A DNA stretch of 64,000 bases from Loxodes magnus. Lineage: Eukaryota; Ciliophora; Karyorelictea; Loxodida; Loxodidae. Made by a program: the position numbers and the translations under genes. Below the pieces are notes generated by a model. That model was not told the origin of the DNA. It searched no databases and saw only the letters and a program-made list of their open reading frames with translations. Of the stretch, positions 38,610 through 51,839 are shown in pieces. Location of the stretch: contig CAMPDV010000005.1 of NCBI GenBank assembly GCA_946699065.1, forward strand, positions 930,001 to 994,000. The letters run 5' to 3'. The first letter of the stretch is position 1. Each line of letters begins with the position of its first letter.

Positions 38610-39491
38610 TTTAAATACTCTGTCAATAAGACTTAAAGCTCTTTTTTATTTTAAATTAATAGCTTTTAATCTTAATCTGATATAAAAAGAGCTTTAGAAG
38701 CTTTTATTATTTTACTACCTTTAAAAATTAGTCTTATTAGCTATTTAGCATCACTTAAATAATTTAATTAAATTGCTTTAAAATGCTTTTTTATATTTCA
38801 AGGAATATTATTTAATTTAAAGAAAAGCGAAGCATTATATGCAAGTGATAATTAGAAAATGAAATTAAAATATCTAGCTTATTATTAATAAATGCCTTAT
38901 AGAAAGAAATTTAATCATATTAGTTTAAAAATTTAAACTGGAAATGTTTAAAACTTATTTAATAAAAGATCAGTCCACTAAATAGGTTTATTTAAGATCT
39001 TAATAAACAATATTTGCATTGAAAATAAATGGGAGAAAGGTAATGATTTTATATTTAGCGCCAAATTTGAATTATCATAGTTTCTTTTAAAAAAGCATAA
39101 TTTAGATATAAATAATTTGAATTAATAACTATAACTAAGTTTACCATAATAATCTAGATTTTTATGGCGAGATAATAATAAATTATAAGTATGAAAATAA
39201 AGAGATTACAAATATTATACTATACATAATGATATTATAAAATTAATCAATATTTTAGAGTGGTGTAATTTTCGGAATAAATTACAATAATCTAAAGCAG
39301 AAATAAAAAATCCTCCAAGCAAACGAAATAAAGGAAATTTAAATCTTAAATAAGTTTAGACATTTAGTTGGATTATTTTTAAGAGCTTTAACTATTGACA
39401 AAGCTATTAAAAGTTTATTTGTGCTTATCTATTAGAAGAGTTTCTTAGTAATGATTATATAAATTTTTTTCTTTTACATTCAAAAGATAAA
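38610..39491. other. AT-rich spacer between divergent genes
   Basis: About 0.9 kb between the diverging DUF229 and COA6-like genes. No gene, RNA or repeat that I can support. Confidence 0.55.
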
Positions 39492-39758
39492 ATGGCAAAT
39501 CTGGCAAACTTTAGTAATAAACAATGTAACATTGCTAGAGATTTCTATTTCGATTGCCTTGATAAAATGGAAAACCAAAAGCATAGATGCCCAGATACTT
39601 ATAGTGCTTTTATGAAATAATGTCCAGTGAAAGTGAGAAGGTAATAGCTAGTTATACGAAACTAAGAAATATATGATAAAAAAATATGGACATAGCAAGA
39701 ACTAGACGAAATAAATGAGAGATATTCTAGTAAAAAGGGAAACTGGAGTTATTTTTGA
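39492..39758 (+). CDS. COA6: COA6-like cytochrome c oxidase assembly factor (CHCH protein)
   Basis: An 88-aa frame from ATG 39492 to TGA 39756-39758. It has a twin-cysteine pattern CX9C (CNIARDFYFDC) and CX10C (CPDTYSAFMKQC). This spacing is shared by COX6B and COA6, and the ARDxYxxCLD core followed by CP fits COA6 better. COA6 works in the mitochondrial intermembrane space in copper delivery to cytochrome oxidase subunit 2. Size and charge match the family. No internal TGA, and Trp codons are TGG. COX6B remains the alternative. Confidence 0.72.
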
Positions 39759-40715
39759 GATTTACTTATAACTTTATTATTAAAACTAATTACTTTTAAC
39801 TTTATAAGCTGCATAAAATCTATTCTTTACTATCAATCTCTTCCCTATTTATTATTTTTACAATCCTTCTTCAAATATTTTAAATATCTAATTTATTATA
39901 ATCCATCTATTTTACTTTCTATGAACTTTATCATAATTTGATTTAAATAAAGTTTATTTTATTTACTAACAATTTAATAAAGAATTATTTAACATTCTTT
40001 ATTTTACAACTTCTTCATGTAATTACGAACAGATAATTTGTGTGTTTGGATTCTTTAAATAAAGTTATGAAATAATAGATAACAATTAATTATTTTACTC
40101 TTATCATTTACTAAATATCTAAACCTTTTCTGAATTAAGTTTATAATGAGGCATTAAATTAGCCTGGAAAATAATTTAGAGTATAATATCAGATAATAAA
40201 ATTAAAATAAGCCTATTAAGATAGAAATTATATATCATTCATGCTACTCAAATAGAATACAATGCTTTAAGAAAACCAACAAGACTAGTCCTATTATATA
40301 CTGCTTCTTTCTATCTTAATACTAATCTCTTAGTTTTAAGAATACTTTACTTTATACAATTCACATTTGTTATAACTATCTGTAATTGAAGCAGAAGCTA
40401 CTAAACTTATAAATTAAGCAAAAAGTTTATGCTTTTTTGATTTAGAATAGTTGGCGATGTTTTTAATAATAAAGAGCATTTATTTGAAAGTAAGAGGTTC
40501 TTACTTACTACAATAAAAAAAAGTAAAAAGAAAGAAGAAAAGAACTACTTAGAAACTATTGTAATTAATTACTTAAACTATATTTAATTCTATTTATCAA
40601 CGTTCTTTCATCAGTACTGTCGAACTTAATAAAAAAAAACATTAATTTAATAGACTTTCGCTAAATAATTAGATTAGCTAATAAATAAAATTATTGACTG
40701 TCTAAAAGGAATAAA
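39759..40715. other. AT-rich spacer between convergent genes
   Basis: About 1 kb of A/T-run sequence between the convergent COA6-like and TRP-like genes. No structure stands out. Confidence 0.55.
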
Positions 40716-43700
40716 TCAAAAAATAGTTTTGCGCGTTCTTTTTCTACTTTCTAAAGTTTTCACCAATTTTTCTAATACATAATTGATATACAAGTATTTT
40801 GCTTTTAATTCGCGAATCTCTTTTAAAACATGGCCAACATCTTTTTCAGGATATTGCTCTTCTGCCAAATTCATTAATTTTTTGCTAAAAACAGTATTTC
40901 CGATAATCATTCCACCCATCTATACTAGAAAAGCATACCTTTGCATTATGATTACGGATTCCTTTAAGAATAGCTGGCACATTAATATTTGCTGCCTTTT
41001 AAATATATTCATCATCATAATCAGGACGTTTAGGAAGTAGTTTCCTGAGTCTTGCAACATTAATTACAGGATCATTTAGCGCATTAGCAAAATGCCACAT
41101 GTATTCTTACATTAGCTTTTTCTTTTTTATTATTTTTTCTGTTATCTGCTTATTCTTCTCTTCATCTTAGGCCTCTTTTTCTTGATTATTTTCCTCTCCA
41201 GCTGTTAAATGTTGATCCAGTAACTGTCACATTTCCAAGAACTCATTTATTTTGATTTCCTAACGGTTTGCAGAAGTAAGATCTTTGATGATCATTTAAA
41301 TTATTTGTATAAGTTTAGAATTTACCAGCTACTCCATTTTAGTCTTATCAGTATCGTCATCTAAAGAATCCAGATTCATATAAATAGTTTCCCAGTAATC
41401 AAGAGAGTCTCTAATAGCGCTCCAAAATAGTAGAATAAAGCCAATAAATAACCAACTTAACGCTTTTGAGAAATTGAACTCATAAGTTAGTCTTACAATT
41501 TCTCTTGTATTTTCATTTATTGGAATTCCTTCAATTTCATTCTTTTTAGGCTACTTTCTGAAAATATAAAGATCCTGGATATCAACTTATAGGTATTTCT
41601 TATTTCCTGAATAGCCAAATGAGAAAAAGCCTTTTATATACATTGGAATGAAAAAAACGAGGGATCCTGCTAGGAATATTATGTAGCAGCAAACAGCATA
41701 AATAAAAAAATAAAATTTGCAGCAGCGCTCGTTATAATATTCAGGCTTTCTTATTAAAATAAAGGGAAGTAAATGGATAGCTTAAAAAGTTGTGAAGGGA
41801 GGGCATAGAAAAATAAGAAATCCATACCTCTTATCCCAATATAATTAATTGTAATACTCGATAACAACAGCTCTGTGTTCACTATCTCTTTGATTGACTA
41901 GTTTTTCATAGATATTGGTAAGGACGGCAATAAGTAGGGAAAGTAAAATAATAGCACTAAGTACAAGAAAAGTTCCGAAAATGAGAGTTCCAATTTTTCC
42001 ATAATACGTATTTTTTCCTGTATCAATATAATCAAAATCATAAAGTGCATCTCCAAAGTTTCCAAAATATCCTGCTATAAGTTCTTTAACTGTTGTCTAC
42101 CCATCTTTTCAATGATTGACAGTAATATTATTTCCATTATCATCTTTCCTTTCTATTTCTCTATTATAATAAAGGGCCGTAAGCATTGCTGTAAATGCAC
42201 TCCATAAGCAAGCGTATATGAACATAAAAATAGCAATTTATTTGAGCATTAGATAAAGCATACGAATAAGAGGCCCAAAAGTCTTTGTTGTAATGAGAAC
42301 CTTCAATGATCGAATTCAACATAAGCATGCTAAAGTGCAATGCATCAGGGCATTTATTAGTTCACTAGCTATTTAATCACTCACTTGCTTATTTATTTCT
42401 AGCATCAGTAGTCCCATTATTATAAGCATCAATAAATCTAAAGAATGCCAATTAGTTCAAATTAAGCCTCTCATGCTCAAGTAAGAGAAAATAAATAGAA
42501 GGACATTTTCCACATTAATGGAAATTATTCACACTTGACTTAATCTGAGGTATAGCAAAGATTGTGAATTTAATGAAACGTCGTAAAATGTGTTTTGCTA
42601 AATTGCGATATAGATAAGAGCTTAATACCAAGCTACCAAACAATAGGAACTTACAGCCTAAGCTAAGAATCTTAAACTGCAATCATCAGACCACATTTCA
42701 AACTAAAACATATAAGGTTTTCCTCTATCTAATCCTTTTGTAAATGCAAGGGATTCTTCGCTTCCTATAGGAGACATAAAGGATTTATAAATTGTGTTTG
42801 CATTTAAAAGTCCATAGTTTCTTCTACTTCCTTCCCACATTTTAGAAACAATTGAGCCAATTTCATCGTTTTATAGTAAGGTATAAAATCTATTTCTTGC
42901 AGCAATTGTTAATACATCTCTTCCTTGAGAATCCTTTTATGATAAATAAAATCTCAATTCAATTTCATCTCTAATTGCGTTTTACACTGCTTCTCCTAAA
43001 TCAAGCATACTAGAGGCAGTTTTTTAGCATAGATATCTATGAGTAAGACTAACCTCACTTAATTTTACTAGAAATTCTGCACAAAGAACACAGAAAAGAA
43101 TAGGTTTTGAGCATAAAGTTAGTTCTTCTCCTGATTTTTAGAATTATTGTATGTTCATGCATAAATTCTTTAGGAGATCAAAATCAAAATCTTAAATCTT
43201 AACTCTGTTAAGCATCTCAATACCTGCTAGACAAGTTTCTCCGTTACTTATTAAGTCTACTAGTCTTCTTTGCACATAGAAGTTTTCCAATACAGATCTG
43301 CATTCCTTTCATTTTAACATTTCAATAGCTGTATCTAATAAACCCATATTAATAGCGGATTCCATATCTTCATATGAAAGAGAAGCATTTATTTTTTTAA
43401 TAATATGAATAGCTAATCGTTGGTCTCTATGTTTAAGGGCAGTTTTCACAAGTCCTGGTTCTTCCCCAACCCCTGGCCAATCCATGATTGACCATGCTTC
43501 TTGCCATTTTTTATTTTCAAGCAGTAAGTCTAAAATATTTGAAAGCTTTATTTAAGCATGAAATTACTTTTATTCTTAGATGTCAAATATTTCTTCAGCA
43601 AGGTTATCAAGGAAAATAGGCTTTCTTATTAAAACAGGTTGTTTAGAATCTAAATTTCCACTTCATACTCTCAGTAAAAATTACATGCATTAACCTTTAA

Positions 43701-44589
43701 TAGCTAATTAGATCATTTCAGTGAGGATACATTTTGGATTTAGTAGAATCATGTCAACAGCAATAGCATCCTAGCCTTAGCGGAGCGCTTACTATAATGG
43801 TCTTGTAATTACGTGCTGCTTTGATAAAAATTCATTAATATATTCACTTGATGGAAACTCTGCATACCTTAGAAATTCTTTTAGGTCCACATCTTTATCA
43901 TACATAATTCTTGCTGATTCAAATTTAAATTTATAAAGCAAAAACCAAAAATTCAATACTATTTCTTCATCTGTAGGATATAATTTAGAATTTATTACTC
44001 TATGGAGAAGACCATCATTTCCATTTTTTACTACATCTATTATTAAATTTTAAGGAAGAAGATATCCAGCACTAAACAAACGGCTTGCAAACTCAACTTG
44101 ATCTTTCATAATAGCTATTTTTATGGGTTCACCCGATTCAATAAAATATTTGTTTTCATTTATAAATTCTTTAGTAAAGGCATATTTTTCGGCAATTTCA
44201 GTATTTCCTAACTCAATTGCATTAAGCATTCTTTGTGCTTCCGCACTTAGTTTCATAGTTTTTAATTTGGAAACAAGTTTAAACGAAAACATTTACTTTC
44301 CCATATTTGCAAGAATTTAAGCTCCTAGCATTGAACTTAAACCTCCGAATTTTACTTTTTAATCTTCTTCATGTTCTTCTTTTTAATTAGATTATTAATT
44401 ATCTTTTCCCCCTAATAGCATTGTTAATATCCTCTTGTTTTTGTATAAGAGATTTTCAGTTATAGGTTTTTAAGGTTTTGGTTGTTCAACTGGAGATTCG
44501 TTTTTCTTCTAAGATGCCAACTAAAATAATGAACTAAGTCCTCCTACTTTTTTTGGTTATAATTTAGGCTTTAAATCTACTTACTCCAT
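40716..44589 (-). CDS. TRP-type cation channel with long helical N-terminus
   Basis: A 1284-aa protein after removing a 19-nt intron (40920-40938), from ATG 44589 to TGA 40716-40718. The N-terminus has two related motifs (VGGLSSLFQ and FGGLSSMLG) and then about 500 residues of ankyrin/HEAT-like helices. Membrane helices follow from about residue 640. The S5 region carries the TRP-typical FGPLIRMLYLMLKQ (about 770), then a pore region and S6 (LSLLIAVLTNIYE, about 880). Two extra hydrophobic segments come next (about 930-960 and 1040), then a charged C-terminus. Such channels pass cations, often Ca2+, in response to mechanical or chemical stimuli. Seven internal TGA codons read as Trp, the last about 164 codons before the stop. 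A 124-codon frame at 44486-44860 overlaps the 5' end and could be an upstream exon. Confidence 0.82.
40920..40938 (-). other. 19-nt spliceosomal intron
   Basis: On the minus strand this reads GTATGCTTTTCTAGTATAG. Removing it joins NHNAK to MGGMIIGNTV in frame in the TRP-like gene; without it the coding frame shifts. Confidence 0.85.
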
Positions 44590-46688
44590 TAAATTTATAA
44601 ATACTTGATATTTAATTTTAAGCTTTATTTAGATATCTTTCCTTTAGCTGCTTTTAGTTCTTAACAATTCTAAAGTCTTCTAGACTTTTCATTTTAAAAG
44701 TATTTTTACTAGTCTTCTACCATGCTTTCTAATCTTTTTTCAAGCAAATCCCTCCATTTTACCTTTATTTAAAGAATACCAGTATGAATGCTTTGTCTAT
44801 AAAGAGTTTGAATCATATCGAATTCAATGCTTATGAGAATATTTCAAACCTGCCAGACATTAAAATTACTTCTTAAGTATTTAATAGAGTTTAAAATATC
44901 CTAAGCTTAATAAGTAAAAATAAGGTAATACTTATACTTAATTTATATTAATATGACTTCATTATTTGAATATACTTTTAAATAAAGCATTTCTAATAAT
45001 TATATTTCCTTACCATCTTCTCAAAAAGCCTTAAATAACCAAGTAAAATAATCACTTCATAATAAGCAAAAACAAAGAAGTTTATTATTTATTTCTAGAG
45101 CTAAAATTATAAATTAAGATTATTTGCTTTTTGTCTTTAAAGTATGTATTCTACCAAAATATTTAAAGATATATCTAGTTATTAGGTAAGCAATGCCTAT
45201 ATCTTTAATAATAAATAAAAGACTATAAAAGCATAATGATGCTCCTGTTATAATAATTGTATTTATTAAAAGCTAAAAATAATTAAAGCTTATAGTTAGA
45301 TAACTAAGGAGAGCTATTTTTAATACTGTAATAGTTCCTTTAAATTACATTTTTATAGTAAGAAGAAATACCAAAAGATTCATCAAAGTTAGTTTAAGAA
45401 ATAGTGTAGATGTTTAAAGATATTTATATGTTCATCCTTTAAGGTTTCATTGTATATTAAAAAAGAAAGATGATAAAATTAATGACTATCTTAGTTTTAT
45501 TAAATGTATTAGAAACTATTAAGGTTAGCACTGTATAAGTTATTTATGAATATTACAATAATTTATCTTAAAATACTACTATAAATTTAACTCATGTATG
45601 TTCTTTTTAAGGTCTAAAACGAGATAAATAAGTTTAAATTAAAATTTTAAACTTGGTATAGTTAAAGTTTTGCTAGAGTGTTAAGAAAATTAAGTGGTGT
45701 TGTAGATTGAAAAGCATATAGTTACTAAAAGAATTAAACAATTTACTAGGCTTATTTATAAGTCTTTAATTAAAAATAATAATTAAAATGCTAGCAATAT
45801 TATAGATTAAAGCAAAAAAATTGTTTTTATAGAAATACTAAAGAGTAACTTGAATACTTACTTGAACTTAAATAATTTTAATTAAATTAGCTTTTCTCTT
45901 TAGCCTTTTCTTTAAACTTTTTTTCAAATAGGATTTCTTAAAACCTTAACTTTATAAATAAAAGAGATATAAATAATAACAAACTTATTATATATTCTTG
46001 CTTCTATTTCAGTTGATCTAAGTTATTAATCAGCAAACAAAAATATAGATAGAAGCTTCATTTAATATAGTAAATTTAATTAAGCTAGTTTATTATACTT
46101 ATCACTTAAAATGTATCAAAATATACTTTCTTAGAAATGAAAATAATTTAGCATATAAAATTACTTAAATGAGAAGTTTTTAATAAAGTAAATATATATA
46201 AAGATATTAAAAAGGTATTGCTTTGATTATCATAATAATAAACCATTTTACATTATAAAATTATGTAAGAATAGTTTCTTCAAAACATCTGATTTTATAG
46301 AAATTCATTCATTTTCTTGATATTAGCTGCCCTATGTTTTATAAATTTAATTAAAACTCAATAGTAAAAAGGAGTCAATAAATTATTCCATAAGTTACTA
46401 TATAAAAATTTTAGTTATAAATGATTGAAATTTATTGAATAGCTTACTTATTTTAAACTTTGAAGAAATAATTTGTTTTTTAAGTGTCAGATTTTAATAA
46501 ATAAGACCTTATTTTATTCAATTTTTCAGTTGCAAAATTATCTTTAGAATTAACAAAATAGTAAACTAAATCTTACTAATAAAAATGGCATACATCACTA
46601 TTTGGATTAATAGTTTTAATTTTAAATATTAGAAGAGAAAGATAGAAAGTAGGGATTCTTGATAAAAACCAATAATTATATTAATTGT
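44590..46688. other. Spacer with coding-like patches at both ends
   Basis: About 2.1 kb. Near 44600-44860 the minus strand has a purine-rich frame (see findings). Near 46400-46680 the minus strand again looks coding in a frame other than that of the large gene at 46689. The middle is ordinary A/T-run spacer. Confidence 0.45.
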
Positions 46689-49600
46689 TCAAATAAACTT
46701 TTAGGTCTTTGACTCCTATTCTCTAAAGAGTAATATTTAATTGTAAATTTTCTGGCTAAGACTTTTTAACTCTTCAATAGAGCTTTAAATCCTCTATGAA
46801 GTATCACCAAAAACTTATTCCAAATCTAAATAAGAATAGAGCTAGTCTGAAATATTATCATAATTTGGCTGTATTAAAAGCTTACGCTTTCTTTTGACTG
46901 ATAGTAGCCTTTATACAAATCAGATTGGATATCGTTGAATTTCTATTTTGGAACATTAGTAGTAATAAAAATAATCAGTAACAAGAGTTGGAGAAGACTT
47001 GAAAAAACCTTTAAATTATCCTTCTTCTTTTCATTTAATGATTCTACTTTAAATTCTTGACTAAAGTTAATACATATCTTCTATATAAAGCAGTTAGAAA
47101 CCAAAAAAAATAAAATTAGAAGTTAAGAAGCGCTGAATATAAATAAATTACTCTTAGATATTTTATCTTTAGCATCTGTACTTTTCATAAGGACTAAGCA
47201 AATCTCATATTATTTCTTTAGATCCTTTAATATAAAAATATTAAAGAAACACTAATATTATACGAGGCATTCGAATTATGTTCTTTTATAGAGTTTAAAT
47301 TAGAATATCTACAAGGTCTATTAATTTGTGTATCTATTCAATTGCATCCTATTTCTAAGTTTATTCAATTTTAGGTTCCTCGTTGATGGAAATTTTTTAA
47401 ACTTATAATTGCCTTTGCTTTGATAATATAATGATTTATTAGAAATCATAGTCTTAAGTATAAAACTTAACTAGCAAATTTCCTTCTAAAGTTTCTTTCA
47501 ATCACTCGATTGAAAGTTTCTATTACTTTTCATAAACAACTTAAAACAAGTTTTAGTTTTGTCTAGATAAGTTAAGAACTTCTTTAAAATATGGAATATA
47601 TTATTCATTCGAATAGAATTCAAAAATATAATCATCTTATAGTTTCTTACTTGATATTAGCTTCACGAGTTTTGTACCTAGAATCTATTTCAAACAAGTT
47701 AAATTTCCTTCCTTTGTCTTGAATTATTTAATTGATTATTTTTTATTTAAATATTTGAGTATAAAATTCTTTAAATACTACTTCAGAAGATTTATAGCTT
47801 TCTCTTATTCTTTATTTTTATTCTTTTTATTGAATTCCCTTTTTATCACATTTTTTTACATTAAATCATTTTTATTTTCCTTTTTTTCGCTCATTTCAAG
47901 GTCTAATAATCTAAATGACATTTTTTTGGTCTTTTACCTCTTTTTTCTACTTTATAATTCTTTTTACTTATCAGGAGTTTATGAAAACTCCTAAATTTAC
48001 TTAATCTCATAAAATACTCTTCTTAGAGAATCGTCGCAATTAGATTCTTATGTTTATTCCTTTATTTTAAATTTAATTTAATCTTCAGTTTTTTCTTTTA
48101 TAATTGGTGGAAATTAATGCAGGAAGTTTATATTGCTTGACTTTCTTTTATTTATTTTTTTATAATTTTTTAACTATTTTTTATTTGGTGACTATGTTAG
48201 AAATGAAATACTTTTTTAATTAAGTAGCTGATAAGCTATACTGCTGTTTATTTATTCTATTTCTTCATTTGTTTCTTTTATCTATTCTTTCTTTTTCTTC
48301 TTTGATTGTTTCAAATTTCCAAATTCATCTAGAATCAATAAATCTTAGTTTTTAGAATGTTTTTTCTTGATCTTAAAACTACATCTTTCTTAAAATTAAT
48401 TATCTGTAAATGAATTGTCTCCAGATCTACACACTTGATCACTTTCATTAGTATTTAATACAAAAGATTTATTGAATATTTAGCTCTTAGTTTAAGGTTT
48501 CTTGCTTTACTTTGACATAAAATCATAAGACTTATTCAAGTTATAATTCTCATATTTGATCGTATCTTTCATATTTTTCTACTTCTATTTTTTCTAAATA
48601 TAGCTTGAATTATTTAAGTGATCGAACTATGTATTTAATTTTACTCTTCTGTTTTAAAAATCTAATTCATGCTGCTATTAATAATCATCTTAATTTAAAA
48701 ATTTAGCAGGATTTATGTCAATTTAATAAAAGGTAATATTAGGTTGTTGAATCATGGATTGTTGCAAGTTTTGATTTTTCTATTTGTATTTTTTAATTAA
48801 TTAATTCATGTATTTCTAATTCTATCAAACAGGCTTATTCATTTTTTTATTTTTAAGATCAATTCTTTTTTTATCACAACTAAATGAATTTTCCTTTTTT
48901 TCATCTAGGAATTTATACTCTTTAAACTCGTTAATAAGATTTGAACTTAGATTATTTTTTATAATTTCTTTTGGTTATTTAACTTTATTGTTTAGTTTGT
49001 CTTTGTATGAAATTTCGTTATTTATATTAAATGTTTTTCCTAGTTAGTTTTAGTTTTTGTTCCTTTCTTCAAGCGGTTTTTTAAATTTTTTAGGTGAATT
49101 ATTTCTTCCTTTTTAAGTGATCGTTTTATTTTCATCTTAGTACTAGTCATAAAAGTCTTAATTTGACTTCTACATACTATAGCCTTTTTCTGGACTGTAA
49201 TTTATCTAAGTTAGGTATTGATTTTCGAATATTTAGTTATAAGAGTCTTAATTTGACTTCTACATACTATAGCCTTTTTCCGGACTGTAATTTATCTAAG
49301 TTAGGTATTGATTTTCGAATATTTAGTTATAAGAGTCTTAATTTGACTTCTACATACTATAGCCTTTTTCCGGACTGTAATTTATTTAAGTTAGGTATTG
49401 ATTTTCGAATATTTAGTTATAAGAGTTATTAGGTTAATTATTAAAGTTAGAATGGCTCTTTTAATTTAACTAAGTACAATAAATATTATTTAAGTCAATT
49501 GATTTGTTCAACAGGGGAGATTTTTATTAGATCCCATTTATTTTTAAAATAGGATTATTTTTAAATCTATCTTAATAATCAAAAAGTGTTGCTTTTCTTG

Positions 49601-49868
49601 ACTTATTGCTATAATTAGCACCCAAATCAGGAAATTAGGTAGTTTATTTTATCAATGCACTTTAAGACTCTTACTTATAGTTAAAATAATCTTATAGTTT
49701 GCTTTATTCTTCTAAGTCATTTGGATTGAATTTAAGAGCTGGCTATTTCATTTTTTATCTTAGCTGAGTATCTACTTGAATGCCTCCCCTCATCTACGAT
49801 AGTTTGATCTAACTTTTCTTCTAATTAGTAGCTAATTCTTCATGTATCTTTTTCTATGAAGAAGCCAT
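46689..49868 (-). CDS. Large Gln/Asn/Lys-rich protein with 30-aa tandem repeats
   Basis: A 1059-aa frame from ATG 49868 to TGA 46689-46691. The N-terminal 600 residues are Asn/Gln/Lys-rich and probably disordered. They include three near-identical 30-aa repeats containing NYSPEKGYSMQKSNQ, coded by the 90-bp DNA repeats at 49154-49423. The remaining 400 residues are less repetitive and helical, with hydrophobic patches. No known domain recognised. Four TGA codons fall in the C-terminal third, and other frames there are also partly open, so the C-terminus may be spliced differently and could extend below 46689. One TGA (SIEWLKE) sits in the loop of a DNA hairpin at 47497-47518. Confidence 0.65.
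49154..49423 (-). repeat. Three tandem 90-bp coding repeats
   Basis: Units start near 49154, 49244 and 49334. They are identical except for a few substitutions (for example C/T at the Pro codon and C/T in TTATCTAAG/TTATTTAAG). The unit is a multiple of three, so the repeats encode three 30-aa units in the large gene on the minus strand. The very low divergence points to recent duplication. Confidence 0.9.
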
Positions 49869-50579
49869 CTTATAATATAAAGCTTCAGTGTTTATATTAA
49901 TTAAATCATTTTAGTTCTAATTATTAAGATTTTTATAAATCTACTAAATGCTAACTTTGTGAGTCTATTTAATAGCCAAATTAATAACGACAAGGTAAAG
50001 TCTTTAAATATTATAAGTCTAGATAAAATTTATTTAAACTAACCTAAAGCTGATTTGCTAATTTTTGATATTAATAATAATAGAGTAAGTTTTTGTATAG
50101 TTAAGTGTTTCTAATCTATTATAAATTTACTCTATTATAGAACTATCATTTAACTAATTTAACTTATCAGCTTTTTGCTTACTATATTACTATTGCTATT
50201 TTCGTTAACCTATTACTGTACTCACTTTCTTAGCTTCTTTTCCTTTAAATTACTACATTATCTTCAATCATTTGGTTGTACCCTTCAGTTTACTACTCTA
50301 TTTAAATGTATATACTTTCGAAGTTAGGATAAATCTGCTGCTTAAGTATAACTAAAAGAACCCATCAAATGGATTAGAACTGATATTAGAAAATAAAGAA
50401 GTAAGCAATTAAAGAAGAATAATTAGAAATTAGTGGTACTTTAGCGAAGTAATAAAGCCCTCTATTGAAATAGGGTTTTATATGAAATTAATCTAATACT
50501 AGTCTACTCTTATTACTAGTTTAATTATTGTTCCTATGCCTAAGTTACGTGCAAGTCAAATAATTCATATTTATAAATT
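49869..50579. other. AT-rich spacer between divergent genes
   Basis: About 0.7 kb between the divergent large Q/N-rich gene and the IQ-motif gene. It presumably holds both promoters; nothing specific is visible. Confidence 0.55.
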
Positions 50580-51839
50580 ATGAAAAAACAGCTAAAGAGT
50601 AAATTAGCCCCTTTGGAAAATAAGCCTGAATTACCTATTAATCCTAACTTTTAGAATAAAGATAAGAAGAACTAGCAGAAGAAGAAAACTAAAACACTGA
50701 AGCCTTTGGAAAATACTCCTTAAATTAAAAAAGCTGAGAATGATTAATAACTACAAAAGAAAAGTTCTTTGCTTCTTTAAAAAATTCCTGAACATTTGAG
50801 GAGAAGTGATAGCATTAATAAATGCTTTCAAGGAGAACCCAATAATATAATGACATAGCAGCCCTTCATCAAGTAAGAATAAGAAGAGGAAGAAAGTTAT
50901 AACTGTTCAAAAAACTAAACTTGAAGAACTAGCAAAAACAGCTAGATGAAATGAAATGTAATCTCAAAATGAAATGCTTTTACTTTTCGCCTTTTAGATA
51001 ATGTATCAGAACTAACTATCAAAGAGCATTTTTAAGCTTTTTAAAATTTTAAGAATTCAATGAGGAAAGTAATGGTTAACTGGTAAAAATGCAAGCAAAG
51101 GAAAATCTAGAAGCAAAAAGAAATTAAAGCTTGCCTGAAAATTTAAAGAGTCTACAAAGCTTATAAAAACCGAAAGTCTCTCTTAAAAGCAAAAAAGAAG
51201 ATTCAAATTTTCAAAATTTGTCAATAGTATTAAAAGTACAAAATTTTAAAGAATTGTAAGCAATATTGTGCAGCAATTGTAATCCAAAGGTTTTACAGAA
51301 AATGAACAAATCTGAATAAAATTGCTTAAAAATTACAGTTATTGAGAATATGAACTCAATATACTAAATACAAAAAAATAAGAGCCTTTAAAGCCCTTAG
51401 GATTTAACTTTTTTTCAAAACACTTATTTAGAAAATAAAAAATAGTTAAAAAATTAGGAAAATCAAGATTATTCAGAGGTTCTATAAAAAAAGATTCATT
51501 TACAAGTCTTAATAAGCATGTAGAATACAAAAAATGTACCGAGGCCATTTAGATTTCAAAAAGCATAATCCTGTAATAAGATAAATCATGTTTATTTAAA
51601 AATAAAAAGCGAAAATAGCACAAAATAGTCTAAAGTAGCAAGCTTTAAATAAAATAGCTGAAAGTTGGTTGTAACATTATGAAAGAAAAAAGCTAAGAAG
51701 ATACTTAATGACTCTTCCTTTCGAATGTAGAAAACTATACATGAAGTTTTATGAACTTAAAAATGAGACTGAAATCATTAAAACGGATTTTCAGAGTTTG
51801 ATTAACAGAAGAGAATAGCTTACAGAGTTAACTTCTTGA
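50580..51839 (+). CDS. IQ-motif (calmodulin-binding) protein
   Basis: A 419-aa frame from ATG 50580 to TGA 51837-51839. The first 130 residues are Lys/Gln-rich and disordered. From about residue 190 there are at least four IQ motifs: IQRVYKAYKNRKS, IQRFYRKW, IQRFYKKRF and IQKMYRGHL. These are spaced in a long basic helix, as in centriole and ciliary calmodulin- or centrin-binding proteins. The C-terminus is helical. Internal TGA codons encode Trp, including the W of IQRFYRKW. A role at basal bodies or the cortex is inferred. No intron needed. Confidence 0.8.

Noticed and set aside
49154..49423. CRISPR-like array or noncoding satellite
   Set aside because: There are only three contiguous units without spacers, the period is a multiple of three, and the repeats lie inside a long coding frame.
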